Shown piece by piece: positions 48,431-58,399 of a stretch of DNA of 64,000 nt; within the stretch, counting starts at the first letter, position 1; each line of letters opens with the position of its first letter. The stretch comes from Asterella californica (Eukaryota > Streptophyta > Marchantiopsida > Marchantiales > Aytoniaceae). Made by a program: the position numbers and the translations under genes. Location: positions 47,879,501 through 47,943,500 of the forward strand of contig JAYKYS010000002.1 in NCBI GenBank assembly GCA_036924285.1. Direction: 5' to 3'. The notes beneath the pieces are model-generated. The model was not told the origin of the DNA. It saw nothing but the letters and a program-made list of their open reading frames with translations, and searched no databases.

Positions 48431-49968
48431 CTAACACCCTTGTTGTCCTTGTCGCCGCTTGAAGAGGTCCAATACTTCGCTTGCATGAGCTAACTCTTCC
48501 TCTGGCAACCAAGTTGCTTCCTTCAAATGGTATCCACGCCATTTGACCAAGTACTCCATCCGGTTATATTTACGTCGCGATCGCAAAATGATCTCTATCT
48601 CATATTCTGCTTCGCTTTGGACGACATCAGGTTGAGGCCTGAGAACCTATTTGCGCTCCGGTCGCAAATCATGCTTGAAGTATTTCCTTAATAAAGAAAC
48701 ATGGAAAGTCGGATGCAACTGCCACTCGGGAGGAAGATCTAACGTATAGACATCTTCGTATGGATTCTTGACAATGACAAAAGGTCCCGCAAACTTCGAT
48801 GAAAACTTCACCGATATTCTCTCTGGAAGGATGAAGTTCTTTGCACTTAACCATACCTCTTCGTCCACAAACTTCACTTGTTTATCTACTTCGTGTACCG
48901 TTGCTGTGCCTTCTCGAGGTTCTTTTTTACTTGCTCTTCGCACCGTTGCATTTCCGCCACCAACTCTTTAGCTGATGTTTGGCGTGTTCTTGGTCGTGCC
49001 GATGTAGAACTCCTTGGAGTAGTCAAGTCAAGAGGTCCTTCTGGCTCACATCCGTAAGTCAGCAAGAAAGACGATTTGCCGGTCGTTGAATGCTTTGTGG
49101 AATTGTAGTAAGACTGAGCCACACTGCCCAGTCACTTTGGTCCGCGTTGACATAATTTCTCAAGTATTGATTTAGAACCGAGTTAACTCGTTCTGTTTGC
49201 TCATCTGTTTCAAGATGGAAAGCGGTACTAAATTTTAACTTAGTCTCCAATTTTTGAAACAAGTGTTTCAAAAGGCACTTGTGAACTTAGAGTCTCGGTC
49301 TGAAATAATAATCCGAGGTAATCCATGTGAACGCTACCAAGTATCTAGGAACAAGCGAGAAGTCATGAACGCTATTGCCGTATCCAAGGTCAGAGCAAAC
49401 TTCACTAGTTTGCTAAACCGGTCAACTATCACAAAGATTATCTTGTATTCATTTGAGTCAGGCAGAGACGTAATGAATTCCATGCTAATGCTTTCCCAAG
49501 GTCTGGTTGGAATCGGCAAAGGATGAAGCAACCCTTGTTTCTTCTCATAAGAAACGCGGTTCGCTTGACAAGTTATGCATGTTTTCACAAAGTGGGCGAC
49601 ATCGTCTTTCATGTGAGACCAATAAACTTTAGCTATCACTGCTAAAGTGAACTTTTCTCCTTTATGGTCTGATAAGGGCGCATCATGACATTCTTTGAGC
49701 AACTTTGTCCTAAGTTTTTCTTGTCTCACATAAACCTGGCTTTGCTTGAACATGAGTAAACCATGTCTCAACTGCATGTTCTGCAACTTCACTAAACGAG
49801 CTATTCCAGGTACTCCTTAGCTTGATCATCACCCATGTAACCTTCACATATTCGCCTCTCCAAGTCTCACTCCTTTGGATACATAGCTCACAAAATCTGT
49901 GTTGACGATGAAAGATGTTCTTCCTTGCGACTCAAGACGTCAGGAACCACATTGTCCTTTCGTTGTCT
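48431..49968 (-). pseudogene. Ty3/gypsy chromovirus pol remnant (RNase H end, integrase, chromodomain)
   Basis: Read on the minus strand from 49,968: the end of RNase H (KDNVVPDVLSRKEEH); an integrase zinc-binding region (HDAPLSDHKGEKF ... CITCQANR); the integrase core (WESISMEFITSLP, then [10 protein letters not shown], then [19 protein letters not shown]); the C-terminal PFVIVKNP / LDLPPEWQLHPTFHVSLL block; and a chromodomain (YLVKWRGYHLKEATWLPEEE) ending at a stop at 48,431. Chromodomains target integration to heterochromatin. The first catalytic Asp is Glu (SMEF), there are frameshifts near 49.3 kb, and an in-frame TAG sits just before the chromodomain, so it is dead. Protease and reverse transcriptase are absent because the sequence is cut at the start of the neighbouring LTR. 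Confidence 0.92.
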
Positions 49969-50302
49969 TGTCGTGGATCGGCTCTTACATGAAAATCAAA
50001 TTTCGACTGTTATCGCTCCAAAGACACTCATGGGAAAAGCAAGCTAGGCCCCAGCTTATGGTCTTTTGACACGACTTTGGATCTTCACTTTCATCGCATC
50101 AATGGGTAGAGCTTGTTGTCAGCTTTCCATAGACACTTTGTCTACTTCATTTGGACGCCTAATGGAGAAGTTACGAGATTTGAAAGATGGATAAAACAAG
50201 TTAGGCCCCAGCTTACGGACTTTTGGCACGACTTCGGATCTTCACTTTCATCGCATCAATGGATAGAGCTTGTTGTCAGCTTTCCATAGGTACTTTGTCT
50301 AG
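49969..50302 (+). repeat. Partial LTR (copy C) of the gag-only retroelement
   Basis: Starts TGTCGTGGATCGG, like the two full LTRs, and matches their first 330 bases, including two tandem units of about 157 bp. It stops after CTTTGTCTA, where sequence switches to the 3' internal part of the element. The remaining LTR (about 1.1 kb) and most of an internal region are deleted. Confidence 0.85.
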
Positions 50303-50922
50303 GTAGATAGGATGATGTTTGGGAGTTCTAAAGGTTTATAGAAGAGAAGGATTGAGATGATGATGTTTGGGAGGTTGTAAAGGATGTCAGAAAAAAACAA
50401 GGGAGGATGGCGTTTGATAAAGATATCATTGTACAGCGAGACAATGATGGTTGCGGTTGAGGATTTTACTTGCAGCAGTGTGGTTTTTTTTTCAGAAAAG
50501 AAAAAAAAGAGATGGATATGTATGATCGCATGTACAAGCTTGAGGTTGAAGATTATAGCCAGGATATGTGATGATGATTGGGATGACGGGTGATGTCTAC
50601 TACGACACTTGGGTCACAAACCTCGACGGTGGGGTTCAACCATCATCTGCTTCTATGTCTTCGAACTCATATTGAAAAATGTAGATATCTAGAGGGGGTG
50701 GTTGGATGGAAGGTTGTTGAAGAAGAAAGTTGATGAGCATGGATCTAGGAAAGAACATGGCAGGAAAGCAACTTCAAGATGACAATCAAGTTGCAACCTT
50801 GAGGATGACGTCGACTGAGATGAGAAGGATGACGACAAGACGAGATGCGTGCCGGTCCACTTCTTGTTTGGTATCTCTAGTGCATACCGGAGGATGCACA
50901 TATTTGGAGGGGGTGGATGTCG
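50303..50922 (+). mobile_element. 3' internal remnant of the gag-only retroelement (copy 1)
   Basis: Matches 54,580-55,195 closely and, like it, ends at a purine-rich tract (GGAGGGGGTGGA) directly before an LTR, as expected for the plus-strand priming site. It contains no recognised coding. Confidence 0.8.
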
Positions 50923-52398
50923 TGTCGTGGACCACTCTTACATGAAATTCAAATTTTGACTGTTGTTGCTCCAAAGACACTCATGGGAAAAGCAAGTTAG
51001 GTCTCAGCTTACGGGCTTTTGACACGACTTCAGATCTTCATTTTCATCGTATCAATGGGTAGAGCTCATTGTCAACTTTTCATAAACACTTTGTCTACTT
51101 CATTTGGACGCATAGTGGAGAAGTTACAAGACTCGAAAGATGGATAAAATAGCTAGGCCCCAGCTTATGGGCTTTTGGCATTACTTTGGATCTTCACTTT
51201 CATCGCATCAATGGGTAGAGCTCGTTGTCAGCTTTCCATAGGCACTTCGTCTATTTCATTTGGACGCCTAGTGGAGAAGTTACGAGATTCGAAAGAAGAG
51301 AAAATCAAGCTAAGCCCTAGTTTACTTTTGCTGACTGGGTATTTGTAGCTCCAGGCGCTATACTAAGGACGCAAGGGGCTTGCTCCGCATTATATGAGAA
51401 AACTTGTATACTGAGACTGACGTAAGGGGGTTGCTTAAAGGGTTAGCTTGTTTCTGCGACTTGTCGATGGACAGTTTGAAGAATTGAGAAGTCCAATGCA
51501 TGCGTACAAGGTGTCATTAGGTTCAGATCTGTGCAGGCTACGCGTTGGTTAAGACGGTTCGTGAAGAGGCGGATCGGGGAGTGTGTACTAGGAGAAATTG
51601 AGACGTAGGGAGAGGATTTGGAGAGCTTCAATGACATGTGAAGGAGAGTTGGACCGTTCAGATCATTTAGGAGTCCAAACTTGCTGTCCTTGGATCCATC
51701 GGGATCAGAACGCCGAGTTCTTCAGGAAATTGAAGACGATACGAAGTTTTTTCGGACGGCTCGCAAAGAAGCGTTTGCGTCAGGGTTTTCATCGTTTACG
51801 ATCTGAAATTGGGTTGTTCTTCGCGATCGATGAGCCAAGCTCTTCGTTCTTGGTGCTTACACGATCAGGGAGTCTTCATCTACACATAAGAGAAGAGCGT
51901 ATGAAGATTGGATTGTTGGTTTGGATGTGGTGAGCGAGTTTGAGTTGCAGGGAGTCGATTTATGTCAATTTTTTACATCTTGCGATCAAATTTCTTGCGT
52001 GGTTTTGCGAGAAAAGCTCCAAACAGCTTGTTTGGAGTCTCGTTGGGTTCAGGGTACCTAGATCTACCTACCAGAGAAGACGGATATCAGATCAGACGAT
52101 CCATTTGGACGGTGTGTGCGGTTTTAGCCGTAAGGAGGAGTTTTTGAAGGTTCGGTCACCTACGGCCGAAATCGGTGATATCTCGGCTGTTGGGAGTCAG
52201 ATCTGAAGGATTCTTGGGCCAACGGAGTCAAGGAAGAAGACCCTACTGACATCTGAAGACCGTTTGACGAAAAGAGAAAGTTCTCAGATAGATCTTTTTT
52301 GATTCCTTCGCTACGATTTTTGGGTTTTTTGAGCTCGTTAGAGTTCTAGTTGGTCATGTACAGCTTGTGGTAGCTAGCTTTAGCTAAGAGCTTGTACA
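50923..52398 (+). repeat. LTR (copy A), 1,476 bp
   Basis: Begins TGTCGTGGACC and ends GCTTGTACA, giving the expected TGT...ACA ends. It matches copy B over its full length once B's mitochondrial insert is removed. Its first 400 bp contain a doublet of about 156-bp units (GCATCAATGGGTAGAGCT... words at 51,044 and 51,200). The last 42 bp can fold into an imperfect hairpin (TGTACAGCTT ... AGCTTGTACA). Many substitutions separate A and B, so the insertion is not recent. Confidence 0.92.
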
Positions 52399-52953
52399 TG
52401 GATGTTGTTTGGACTTGGGTTTGAATCGTGTGGTATAAGTGCAGCTTTGTTTGTTAGCAAAAGGATGTTTTCCTTGCTTTGAGCTACGCTTCGATAGTTT
52501 TGGGGTCTAGGTTGAGATTCAAGGACTCGTTTAAGAGGTTTTACAGCAGATTACAGACCGCTCTGGTTTGCTTCTCAGTTTTGTGTTCTTAGGGAGAAAG
52601 AACCGGCAGTGTATGAACATTAAGAGCTGGTATATATTGTGACGCTCGTTTTCGTGCTTGTTTCTCTCTTTCTTGTCTCTGTTGAACACACTACATCTCC
52701 ACAGCCAAGAACCTCGCATTTTCTTAGACATCTTTCATGCAAAACCCGACATGACAACGATGGTGAACTCGACGTGAAGGTCCGAGGTGGAGATTTTTGT
52801 GTTTGAACTTGGAACGGGAGATCAACAATCATGAACGAGGATGAAGATGGATATGGTTGTTTGGGAGGATGTTGCGGACCTGGGATGATGGATATGTAGA
52901 TGCTTGAGATCATGAGAGGATGGGAGGATGGGAGGATGGAAGGAGCCATGACT

Positions 52954-54515
52954 ATGGACGGGATGAACGGATCAGAGGGGATACATGGGGTGGAGTTGGA
53001 TGCAGCAACTACACGTTTGTTCAAGCCTTCAGTTTGTTTTTGCGACAAGAGCAAGAGAATCAACAAAAGGAGGCTTTGAGGACGAAGGTACTTCGAAGGG
53101 TGATCGACAAGCTCGATCTATTTGATGAGGAGACATCTCAAAATACTTGAGATGTTACAAGATGGAGATGGATTACAACTGGAGGTTGAACCTCACATAC
53201 TACCCAAACTGGTGTGGTAGTCAACAATACAGGTGTCGACCTTGTAACCTTTTTCTTTGTATGTCTCTAGACAAGAAGCTCAACCGCTTCATCCACAACC
53301 TCCCAATTCCTTGTCAACCCTTCTTCTTCCTCCCCATCCTCTAGAAGTAGCTCCAACTGCTTTTGTCATGGTTCATCAGCAGCTTGAAAAAACAATTCTG
53401 TCTTGTAGGTCTCCAAGGTTAGCTTGTCCACCCGAGATAGTCAAGAGAATTGTCTCTCGAACTCTTTTAACAACTCTGTAGGCTGTAAACTCTTGTTGGA
53501 TCAGTTGACCCATCCAATATGATTTCTTGGTTATTCGATCTGAGTTTCTCAAGAAATATTCTTCCATCAACGCATGTGAAAATGTATCCAAGTTCCTCCC
53601 AGAATGCTTTGTTAGATCTTTCACATGCTCTCTTATCTCAAGCACCGCAGCGAGTTCGAATGTCTCAATCATCTCCTTCACTGATATCTGATCTTGTAGA
53701 GGAGAAGGATCCAACCATCGAGAACCTACAGAAAAAGATGCAAGATCTACAAGCTAAGGTTACTAGGTTGGAGGATAAAGGATCGTTGATCAAGACGGAG
53801 CTTGTACCCAAACCAACTTGGGTACATCAGTGCATGTGGTGTGATGGTACTGATCATCAACGGGACGATTGCACCGACTTTGCAGAGTCTTTGCAACATG
53901 AGGTTATTTCTTGGGAGGATGGAAAGGTTGCATTCATAAGTACGAGTACTCTCTTTCAAGTCAACGTGGTAAAGAGGGGATGAAGAAGTTTGTGGATGAT
54001 TATCTTGCGGCACATGCGTTGTAGTTATCGAAGCTATAAACTATGATGCCAGGGTGGAAGAGAATGAGCATGATCTCCATAGGGATGATTTGGATGAGCA
54101 CGTCGATCCAGACGAGCTCAAGTTTGATACTGCATCCACGATGCAGAGCGAGAAGAAGAAACAAGAAGAGACTTCTTTAGAGAAGCAAGCTCGAGAGAAT
54201 AAGATTCAACATGAAACTATTCTTCTTGAATTGGCAATGGAGGACGATCCTTCACAACCGGAGGAGGTGGTTGGGGTGCAGACAATAGATATGGATAATC
54301 TGGTTGCATGCAAACAACAACTAGATATTGAGATGACGACGATGGGTGTGAAGGGAGGTTGGGAGGAGTGCATTCGAGATGTGAAGGTTGGATTCATTTC
54401 ACATGAGGTCTTGGGTGCAACTTCAAGGGAAGTCCATGACGCCAACAATGACATCATCAAGGACGAGCGACCTACTGAAGGTGAACGAGAGTGGATGGAT
54501 GCTCTCGAGCTATGA
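52954..54515 (+). pseudogene. Retroelement gag, broken and internally rearranged
   Basis: Gag would form the particle that packages element RNA. From ATG 52,954 the plus strand gives ELDAATTRLF, then after a shift RTKVLRRVIDKLDLFDEE and KYLRCYKMEMDYN up to about 53,180. The next part of gag is found on the opposite strand (listed separately). From about 53,690 the plus strand resumes with a coiled coil (ENLQKKMQDLQAKVTRLED) and a nucleic-acid-binding knuckle CMWCDGTDHQRDDC. After another shift an acidic linker runs to the stop at 54,515, with EEC...KVGFISHEVLG resembling the segment before the protease in related elements. Frameshifts and stops make it inactive. Confidence 0.82.
53190..53690 (-). 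other. Inverted middle segment of the gag gene
   Basis: Gag sense lies on the minus strand here: MIETFELAAVLEIREHVKDL, then HALMEEYFLRNSDRITKKSY, then after a shift FFQAADEP and GLTRNWEVVDEAVELLV. These blocks normally sit between the N-terminal YKMEMD part and the coiled coil, and both of those are on the plus strand. Breakpoints are near 53,180-53,235 and 53,685-53,700. The segment therefore appears to have been flipped in place. Confidence 0.85.
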
Positions 54516-55450
54516 CTATAGGATGATGGGTAAGGATGACTTATAGGAGAGAGGCCATTGCTGAAGGTGATTGAGGTTGAGAGGATGATGCTTGGGAGTT
54601 CTAAAAGTTTATAGAAGAGAAGGATTGAGATGATGATGTTTGGGAGGTTGTAAAGGATGTCAGAAAAAGACAAGGGAGGATGACGTTTGACAATGATATC
54701 ATTGTACAGCGAGACAATGATGGTTGCGGTTGAGAGTTTTACTTGCAGCAGTGTGGTTCTTTTTTTTCAAAAAAGAAAAAATAAGAGATGGATATGTATG
54801 ATGGCATGTACAAGCTTGAGATTGATGGTTATAGTCAAGATATGTGGTGATCATTGGGATGACGAGTGATGTCTACTACGACACTTAGGTCACAAACCTC
54901 GACGGTGAGATTCAACCATCATCTGTTTCTATGTCTTCGAACTCATATTGAAAGATGTAGATATCTAGAGGGGGTGATTGGATGGGACGTTGAAGAAGAA
55001 AGTTGGTGAGCATGGATCTAGGAAAGATCATGGCAGGAAAGCAACTTCAAGATGACAATCAAGTTGCAACCTTGAGGATGAGGTTGACTGAGATGAGAAG
55101 GAGGACGACAAGACGAGATGCGTGTCGGTCCACTCCTTGTTTGGTATCTCTGGTGCATACCGGAGGATGCACAGATTTGGAGGGGGTGGATGTCGTGTCG
55201 TGGATCGGCTCTTACGTGAAAATCAAATTTTGACTGTTATCGCTCCAAAGACACTCATGGAAAAAACAAGTTAGGTCTCAGCTTACGGGCTTTTGACACG
55301 ACTTCAGATCTTCATTTTCATCGTATCAATGGGTAGAGCTCATTGTCAGTTTTTCATATACACTTTGTCTACTTCATTTGAACGCCTGTGGAGAAGTTAC
55401 GAGACTCGAAAGATGGATGAATCAAGCTAGATCTCAGCTTACGGGCTTTT

Positions 55451-55568
55451 ATGCCTTTGTTATGTTGCTCGGATTAACGATATTTATTTCCGTTATAGGC
55501 CTGTGGGATTTTATCTCTTTTTGGGTAGATAATCGATTGTATTTCATTTACATAGTTAGCTTTTTATT
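55451..55568 (+). pseudogene. nad5: nad5 3'-end fragment (mitochondrial origin)
   Basis: Encodes AFVMLLGLTIFISVIGLWDF and FWVDNRLYFIYIVSFLF, the C-terminal membrane segment of plant mitochondrial NADH dehydrogenase subunit 5 (complex I). Homology stops after VSFLF and the frame continues into unrelated sequence. It is a non-functional nuclear copy. Confidence 0.93.
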
Positions 55569-55651
55569 CTCAGAGCATTGTACACTTCACACTGAGTTCC
55601 TCAGTCTTAGTCAAAATGATTGACACTCCAAGCCATGTGCTGCACTCACAA

Positions 55652-55824
55652 AAAACTGCCAGTGATATACTGGAGGAAGGTGGGGATGACGTCAAGTCCG
55701 CATGGCCCTTATGGGCTGTGCTACACACGTGCTACAATGGCAATTACAATTGGAAGCAATGCTGTAAGGCGGAGCGAATCCAGAAAGATTGCCTAAGTTC
55801 GGATTGTTCTCTGCAACTCGAGAA

Positions 55825-55862
<38 letters not shown>

Positions 55863-55864
55863 AC
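55652..55864 (+). pseudogene. rrn18: rrn18 (mitochondrial SSU rRNA) fragment
   Basis: Contains conserved small-subunit rRNA landmarks in order: GGAGGAAGGTGGGGATGACG, ACACACGTGCTACAATGGC, GGCGGAGCGAATCC, ATGAAGTTGGAATCGCTAG and AATCGCGGATCAGCATG. It stops just before the region that should read CCGCGGTGAATA. Several changes from the expected sequence (CCAG for CCGG, CCTAAG for CCTCAG) fit decay after transfer. The spacing and sequence match plant mitochondrial rather than nuclear 18S rRNA. Confidence 0.95.
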
Positions 55865-56392
55865 TAGCTTGAAGATTCGGGGCGAAGGCCCTCGGGGCCC
55901 AGGGGGGACTGTCAGACAAAAAAAGGGAAAAAACGGACAAAAACTTAAAAAAAAAGAAAAAAACTGACAAGGCCTTTTTTATCTATTTTTTTTCTGCTTT
56001 TTGCGTTCGGCGTGGCATGCCTTAAACTTGTTCTTTTTAAGTGCAAGTAGACACGTGCAAGTTTCCCTGCATGTGGCTCGTCCATGATAACTTATTCAGG
56101 TTTTACGGGCCTTCGTGGCCCGCATAAGCGAGATTTCCAACGGGGGAGGTTTTGAGAAAAAAAAAGAATAAACTTCAATGCTTTTCATTATCCTGGTTTT
56201 CGTTTGGTACAAAATTATTCACTTTTTTCATATTGAATTAAGTTTGAAGATATCTGTTTTTCATTTATTAGCTATTTTTTTACTTGCATGGTTTTTGGGC
56301 ATTTTTTTTTAAAAGAGCTTTTATGAATCTTATTGCTTTCAAAACTGTCTTTTTTAATGTCTTACCCCAAAGCTTTCTGGGAGAGGGCCGGA

Positions 56393-56567
56393 GGAGGCAC
56401 CATTAGCCAAAATACCTATAGGCACGTGGGTACATAATATTGAAAGGAACCCAGGTCAAGGCGCAAAGTTGACTCGAGCTGCAGGAACCTTTGCTCAAAT
56501 AATTAAGAAAGTTGAGAATACACCACAATGTATTGTGCGGTTACCTTCGGGTGTTGACAAACCGCCG
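56393..56567 (+). pseudogene. rpl2: rpl2 5'-half fragment (mitochondrial origin)
   Basis: Encodes [40 protein letters not shown] and VRLPSGVDK, a conserved part of mitochondrial ribosomal protein L2. After GVDK the match ends and a Lys-rich frame follows that I cannot assign. Confidence 0.93.
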
Positions 56568-57940
56568 ACAAAATCACATCAAAAACAAATAAAGAATTTA
56601 GGCGCGAAGCTAAAACACTGGCGAAACATGAAAAAAAACACCAACGTAAAAAAAAATAATATTTTTTCCGAAAAAGTTCCTACGACCAAAAAGACCAAAC
56701 AGGGCTTTATTTGGTACAACTTTGGATCTTCACTTTCATCGCATCAATGGGTAGAGCTCATTGTCAGCTTTCCATAGGCACTTCGTCTATTTCATTGGAC
56801 GCCTAGTGGAGAAGTTACGAGACTCGGAAGAAGAGAAAATCAACTAGGCCCTAGTTTACTTTTGCTGACTGGGTATTTTAGCTCCAGGCGCTATACTAAG
56901 GACGCAAGGGGCTTGCTCCGCATTATATGAGAAAATTGGTACATACTGAGACTGACGTAAGGGGGTTGCTTAAGGGGTTAGCTTGTTCATGCGACCTATC
57001 GATGGACGGTTTGGAGAATTGAGAAGTCCAATGCATGTGCACAAGGTGTCATTAGGTTCAGATATGTGCAGGCTACGCGTTGGTTAAGACAGTTCGTGAA
57101 GAGGCGAATCGGGGAGTGTATACTGAGAGAAATTGAGACGCAAGGAGAGGATATGTGAAAGAGAGTTGGACCGTTCGGATCATTCTGGAGTCCAAACTTG
57201 CTATCCTTGGATCCATCGAGATGAGAACGCCGAGTTCTTCAGGAAATTGAAGACGATACGAAGTTTTTTCGAACGGTTTGGGAGTTGTGAGTGAAATTGG
57301 CTCGTAAGGAAGCGCTTGCGTCAAGTTTTTCATCGCATACGACCTGAAATTGGGTTGTTCTTCGTGATCGGTGAGCCAAGCTCTTCGTTCTTGATGCCTA
57401 CACGACCAAGGAGTCTCCATCTACACGTAGGAGAAGAGCGTATGAAGATTGGGTTGTTGGTTTGGATGTGGTGAGCGAGTGTGAGCTGCAGGGAGTAGAT
57501 TTACGTCAACTTTTTACATCTTACGACCAAATTTCTTGCGTGGTTTTGCGAGAGAAACTTCGAACGGCTTGTTTGGAATATCGTTGGGTTTAGTGTACCT
57601 AGATCTACCTACCAGAGAAGACAGATATCAGATCAGATGATCCGTTTGGACGGTGTGTGCGGTTTTAAGCTGCAGGGAGGAGTTTTTGAAGATTCGTTCA
57701 CCTACGATCGAAAATCGACGATATCTTGACGGTTGGGAGTCAGATCTGAAGGTTTCTTTGGCCATTGGAGTTAGGGAAGAAGACCCTGTCGACATCTGAA
57801 GACCGTTTGACGAAAAGAGAAAGTTCTCAGATAGGTCTTTTCCGATTCCTTCGTTACGGTTTTCAGTTTTTTGAGCTCGTTAGAGTTCTAGTTGGTCATG
57901 TACAGCTTGTGGTAGCTAGCTTTAGCTAAGAGCTTGTACA

Positions 57941-58399
57941 TTGTGAAGCCTTGGATTTTCATTTTGTTAGAAAATTTTTGTTTTTATTTAGTAAAACAGT
58001 AGATTAGTTAGCATAGATGACATACAAAATAAGTTTAGTTGTAGTATAGAGTTTCTTAGGCGAAGAATGATGCTGAGTAGAAATACAGGAACTATGATGT
58101 GTATATCTTTGGAATGATAACCTAACTGCATTCCACAGACGAAGAGCTTTCCAGGGATACCTCATTTGCTGAGAACGGACGTCGGACGACGAAGTTATGA
58201 CCTTAGGAAGGAGGACCAAAATAAGACAGAAGTTCATGCAACTTCGCGGTCGAGGGACAAGAGGGACTTCATGTGTGAGGAGGCGAGAGGAAATAGCCAC
58301 AAGAAGAGTCAAAAGCAATTCACTTTTACTATTTTCACTTGTGAGTTTACTGTAGCACTCCAAAACTATCGGTGCGACACATGCGAAGAGTGTCTTCGG
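57941..58399. other. Flank of the LTR array; nothing recognised
   Basis: Short frames only. It leads into the decayed ORF that begins near 58.4 kb. The chromovirus pol seen left of the array does not resume here. Confidence 0.35.

Larger units (their letters stand above)
52399..55195 (+). mobile_element. Internal region of gag-only (TR-GAG-like) LTR retroelement
   Basis: A 2.8-kb region between LTR A and LTR B. It carries only a decayed gag and no protease, reverse transcriptase or integrase, so the element must have depended on another element's enzymes. Just after the left LTR the bases TGGATGTTGTTTGG do not match a primer-binding site I recognise. Just before the right LTR is a purine tract (GGAGGGGGTGGA at about 55,180). 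The structure corresponds to the class called terminal-repeat retrotransposons with GAG. Confidence 0.8.
55451..56718 (+). other. NUMT: mitochondrial DNA inserted in the LTR
   Basis: A 1.27-kb block with pieces of three mitochondrial genes in the same orientation, separated by T/A-run-rich spacer DNA typical of plant mitochondrial intergenic sequence. The left junction follows GGGCTTTT; the right junction precedes ACTTTGGATC. LTR A reads GGGCTTTTGGCATTACTTTGG at the same place, so about six LTR bases were lost and no target duplication was made, as in end-joining repair. Confidence 0.95.
55196..57940 (+). repeat. LTR (copy B), split by mitochondrial DNA
   Basis: Begins TGTCGTGGATCGG and ends GCTTGTACA. 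Its 2,745 bp minus the 1,268-bp insert leaves 1,477 bp, one base more than LTR A. Homology to A resumes exactly across the insert. No convincing target duplication was found between the right flank (TTGTG) and the left flank of the array (TGTCT before 49,969). Confidence 0.92.

Noticed and set aside
51598..51933. 111-codon plus-strand frame inside LTR A
   Set aside because: The equivalent place in LTR B is disrupted and the frame lies wholly in LTR sequence; no gene is expected there.
57936..57945. Target-site duplication for the LTR array (TTGTG at right versus TTGTC near 49,963)
   Set aside because: The left match is offset by one base from the LTR start and has a mismatch; not reliable.
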